DNA of 64,000 bases from Bradyrhizobium sp. URHD0069 (lineage in GTDB: Bacteria; Pseudomonadota; Alphaproteobacteria; Rhizobiales; Xanthobacteraceae), in assembly GCF_000701345.1 (NCBI RefSeq), contig NZ_KL370775.1:186001-250000 (forward strand). Direction: 5' to 3'. Of the stretch, positions 61,863-64,000 are shown piece by piece. Under the pieces are notes generated by a model, which was not told the origin of the DNA, made no database searches, and was given only the letters and a program-made list of their open reading frames with translations. The stretch's first letter is position 1, and each line of letters begins with the position of its first letter. The position numbers and the translations under genes are program-made.

Positions 61863-62036
61863 GTGGTGAGCACAGATGCGCCAATTGATCGTCCGGTCTC
61901 CACCGTTGGTTCGTTTTCGCAGATGGCGCTCACCAAGTGCGCTGCGTCGGTCGAACTGACAGGCCATCCGCAGCTCCGGCTGAACAACACGCTACGCGGG
62001 CCCGACACCTTGCCGCTTCGCATCGTACCGGCCTGA
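61863..62036 (+). CDS. Possible small protein upstream of the ferredoxin-reductase-like gene (57 aa)
   Basis: A GTG-GTG start (61863/61866) is preceded by GGGAG five to eight bases upstream. The frame has GC-rich third positions and ends four bases before the flavoprotein's ATG. The product (STDAPIDRPVSTVGSFSQMA ... LRGPDTLPLRIVPA) matches no family I recognise and may be a small protein or the tail of a lost gene. Position suggests translational coupling to the reductase. Confidence 0.3.
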   Translation: MVSTDAPIDRPVSTVGSFSQMALTKCAASVELTGHPQLRLNNTLRGPDTLPLRIVPA

Positions 62037-62040
62037 CCGA

Positions 62041-63261
62041 ATGGCGCGGGGAACGGTCGTTATCGTCGGTGCCGGTCACGCGGGATTCCAGCTCGCGGCG
62101 TCGCTACGGCAGCATGGATTTAGCGAGCGCATCTGCCTGATCAACGATGAAGCGCACCTGCCGTATCAGCGGCCGCCCTTGTCCAAAGCCTATCTGAAAG
62201 GCGACGGCCGTCCGGACAGCCTGATGTTCCGGCCCGACAAATTCTATCGCGAGCAGCACATCGAGTTGATTGCCGATCGCGCCGCTTCGATCGATCGCGC
62301 TGCACGCAGGCTGCTGCTCGCATCTGGCTCATCGCTCGATTACGGACACCTGGTGCTCGCCACCGGCGCGCGCAATCGCTTGCTCGATCTCCCGAACGCC
62401 AATCTGAGGGACGTGCGCTATCTGCGAGCCCTGGACGAAAGCGAGGCATTGCGGCAGCGGATAGCGTCGGCTCGCCGTGTCGTTGTGATCGGTGCCGGGT
62501 TCATCGGTCTGGAGTTCGCCGCTACCGCCCGGGCCAAAGGCCTCGAGGTGGACGTGGTCGAACTCGGAGCCCGCGTCATGGCGCGCGCGGTGACGGCGGA
62601 AATCTCAGACTTTTTTCAGGAACGGCACGCCGCGGCGGGTATTCGCATTCATCTCGGCGTGCAGGCCACCAGCATCGAGAGCGATGGTGCGAACGTCGCC
62701 GGCATCAGCCTCAGCGACGGCCGCCACGTGCCGGCGGACCTTGTTGTGGTCGGTGTCGGCGTGCTGCCCAATGTCAAATTGGCTGATCAAGCCGGGTTGC
62801 CGGTGGCGGCGGGAATCATTGTCAACGAGCAATTGCTGACCCCGGATCCTGATATCTCCGCGATCGGCGATTGCGCGCTGTTCGCAAGCCCGCGCTTCGG
62901 CGCGTCGCTGCGGCTGGAATCCGTGCAGAACGCCACCGATCACGCGCGCTGCGTTGCGGCGCGTCTGACCGGTGATGCAAAGACCTATGATGGTTTGCCA
63001 TGGTTCTGGAGCGATCAGGGCGAGGACAAGCTTCAGATCGCAGGTCTGACCACTGGATACGATCGCGTCGTGGTGCGGGGCGATCGCGGGCAGGGATCGT
63101 TTTCGGCATTTTGCTACAAGTCCGGGCAGCTCGTCGGTGTGGAGTCCATCAATCGTGCGTCGGACCACGTGTTCGGACGCCGCGTCCTTGCCATGAACCG
63201 GTCGATCGAGCCGGAACAGGCCGCGGATACCGGTTTCGATTTGAAGGCCGCCCTGACTTAA
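62041..63261 (+). CDS. FAD/NAD-dependent ferredoxin (rubredoxin/putidaredoxin) reductase-type oxidoreductase
   Basis: A 406-residue flavoprotein. FAD motif VIVGAGHAGFQLAASLRQHG, characteristic LPYQRPPLSKAYLKG near residues 40-54, NAD-binding RVVVIGAGFIGLEFAATARA (about 145-165) and the second FAD motif PDISAIGDCALFASP. This is the class that reduces [2Fe-2S] ferredoxins for cytochrome P450 or Rieske oxygenases. No ferredoxin or oxygenase gene is adjacent, so its partner is elsewhere. The stop overlaps the convergent kinase stop. Confidence 0.92.
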   Translation: MARGTVVIVGAGHAGFQLAASLRQHGFSERICLINDEAHLPYQRPPLSKAYLKGDGRPDSLMFRPDKFYREQHIELIADRAASIDRAARRLLLASGSSLDYGHLVLATGARNRLLDLPNANLRDVRYLRALDESEALRQRIASARRVVVIGAGFIGLEFAATARAKGLEVDVVELGARVMARAVTAEISDFFQERHAAAGIRIHLGVQATSIESDGANVAGISLSDGRHVPADLVVVGVGVLPNVKLADQAGLPVAAGIIVNEQLLTPDPDISAIGDCALFASPRFGASLRLESVQNATDHARCVAARLTGDAKTYDGLPWFWSDQGEDKLQIAGLTTGYDRVVVRGDRGQGSFSAFCYKSGQLVGVESINRASDHVFGRRVLAMNRSIEPEQAADTGFDLKAALT

Positions 63262-64000
63262 GTCGGCTTGGCCGCCACTTGCATCCGCTGTTCATGACTT
63301 TCGGCAATTACCGCCTCAACTTCTGCCGCCGTCGGCATCGACGGCGCGGCGCCCATCCGCTGTACACAGATCGACGCCGCGGCATTGGCATAGGCCAGCG
63401 CCTCGCGAATTGATTTTCTTCCCGCGAGTTGCGCGGCGATTGCGCCAACAAAACAGTCGCCGGCACCGGTGGTATCAACGGCGTTGACGGTGCGGCTCGG
63501 CACGATCAGCGGCTCGCCATTGATAAACGCCAGCACGCCGCGCTTGCCGAGCGTTACGCAGATGATCTTGTCTTTGCCGGATTGCAGGGATCTGACTGCT
63601 TCGATGAAGCGCGCAGGCGCGTCGGTGCCGTGAAGCTCGGTCTCTGTGAAGAAGCCAAGTTCGCTTTCATTGAGAATCAGAATATCGGCGAGTTCGAGCA
63701 TTCCGGCGTCAAACTCGATCGCTGGTGCCGGATTGAGGATCGTCGTCGCGCCGGCCGCCCGGGCCCGTTCGAAGAAGGCGCTGATTGTGGGCAAGGGAAT
63801 CTCGAACTGGCTGACCGCGATGTCACCTTTGGTGAGAACAGGTGCGGCGACATCGGCGACACTCACATGAGCATTCGCGCCGGGTATGACGACAATGGTA
63901 TTGTCGGCATCGACGACGGTAATGACGGCCGTTCCAGTATGAGCGTCTGACGTTTCCTGCACGAAGCTCAGGTCAATACCCTGTGCTGCGAGGAACGCCT
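63258..64000 (-). CDS. PfkB-family carbohydrate kinase (ribokinase-like), 5' end beyond window
   Basis: The frame runs from the stop at 63258 through the right edge: codons up to 64000 continue the family pattern (AFLAAQGIDLSFVQETSDAH), so the true start is outside and the ATG at 63962 is internal. Visible parts include TGTAVITVVDADNTIVVIPG, DILILNESELGFFTETELHG and the catalytic GAGD box NAVDTTGAGDCFVGAIAAQL with its Asp base. It probably phosphorylates a free sugar such as ribose. It converges with the reductase gene, their stops overlapping by four bases. Confidence 0.92.
   Translation of the reverse strand, partial: AFLAAQGIDLSFVQETSDAHTGTAVITVVDADNTIVVIPGANAHVSVADVAAPVLTKGDIAVSQFEIPLPTISAFFERARAAGATTILNPAPAIEFDAGMLELADILILNESELGFFTETELHGTDAPARFIEAVRSLQSGKDKIICVTLGKRGVLAFINGEPLIVPSRTVNAVDTTGAGDCFVGAIAAQLAGRKSIREALAYANAAASICVQRMGAAPSMPTAAEVEAVIAESHEQRMQVAAKPT

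Overview
The window looks like chromosomal DNA of a Bradyrhizobium-type alphaproteobacterium. The evidence is high-GC coding sequence, dispersed palindromic elements of the kind common in Bradyrhizobium and Rhodopseudomonas, and a dense mix of catabolic dehydrogenases, CoA-transferase and peptide-type ABC transport genes. The assignment rests on gene content and style; no marker gene such as rRNA is present. I saw no rRNA, tRNA, CRISPR array, phage or intact insertion sequence.

Region 1 (1-15.7 kb) is an exopolysaccharide and type I secretion locus, visibly more AT-rich than the rest, especially at 2.5-3.3 kb. Reading leftward on the minus strand it holds two GT4 glycosyltransferases, a Wza/ExoF-like export lipoprotein, a Sec-exported clan GH-A glycosidase, a third GT4 and a Wzx-type flippase. 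After two tiny membrane proteins comes the start of a very large protein running off the left edge. That protein (844+ residues) has a glycosidase domain related to the one at 6813-8156, has no Sec signal, and continues into 166-residue tandem repeats. Divergent on the plus strand are a PrtD-type type I secretion ABC transporter and its HlyD-type adaptor. The arrangement suggests a glycan built and exported by this cluster, with one related glycosidase in the periplasm and one outside the cell.

Region 2 (15.8-19.6 kb) starts with the amputated 3' end of a fumarylacetoacetate-hydrolase-family gene. It continues with a cyclase-family hydrolase, a DUF3830 protein, a PuuE-type deacetylase/allantoinase and an AllC-type amidohydrolase, a compact cyclic amide/ureide catabolic module of unknown substrate. 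Region 3 (19.7-23.4 kb) is a membrane-lipid block: a UPF0104/LPG-synthase-like integral membrane protein and divergent btaB and btaA for betaine lipid (DGTS) synthesis, with weak candidate Pho boxes.

Region 4 (23.6-33.9 kb) holds an isoquinoline-1-oxidoreductase-like molybdenum enzyme (two subunits), then a GT4, an ABC exporter, an amylo-alpha-1,6-glucosidase-like enzyme, a PRC-barrel protein and an MFS transporter whose start appears non-canonical. Region 5 (34.0-44.0 kb) has a CaiB-type CoA-transferase, a complete five-gene peptide/opine-type ABC importer with overlapping genes, a zinc alcohol dehydrogenase, a tartrate/isopropylmalate-type dehydrogenase and an enoyl-CoA hydratase. Region 6 (44.2-46.6 kb) is partly a graveyard: the C-terminal stub of a flavoprotein monooxygenase, an intact XRE regulator with a tandem repeat in its upstream region, a frameshifted LysR C-terminus, then ccdA.

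Region 7 (46.7-52.0 kb) carries a beta-lactamase-fold hydrolase, an intradiol ring-cleavage dioxygenase, an aldo/keto reductase, a DMT transporter and a carboxymuconolactone-decarboxylase-family protein. Region 8 (52.1-60.8 kb) has an Lrp regulator divergent from an AceE-like E1/transketolase, an aldehyde dehydrogenase with a strong terminator, and a sugar-acid module (SMP-30 lactonase, uronate-dehydrogenase-like protein, IlvD/EDD dehydratase). Region 9 (60.9-64.0 kb) has an enoyl-CoA hydratase, a ferredoxin-reductase-type flavoprotein and a PfkB sugar kinase cut by the right edge.
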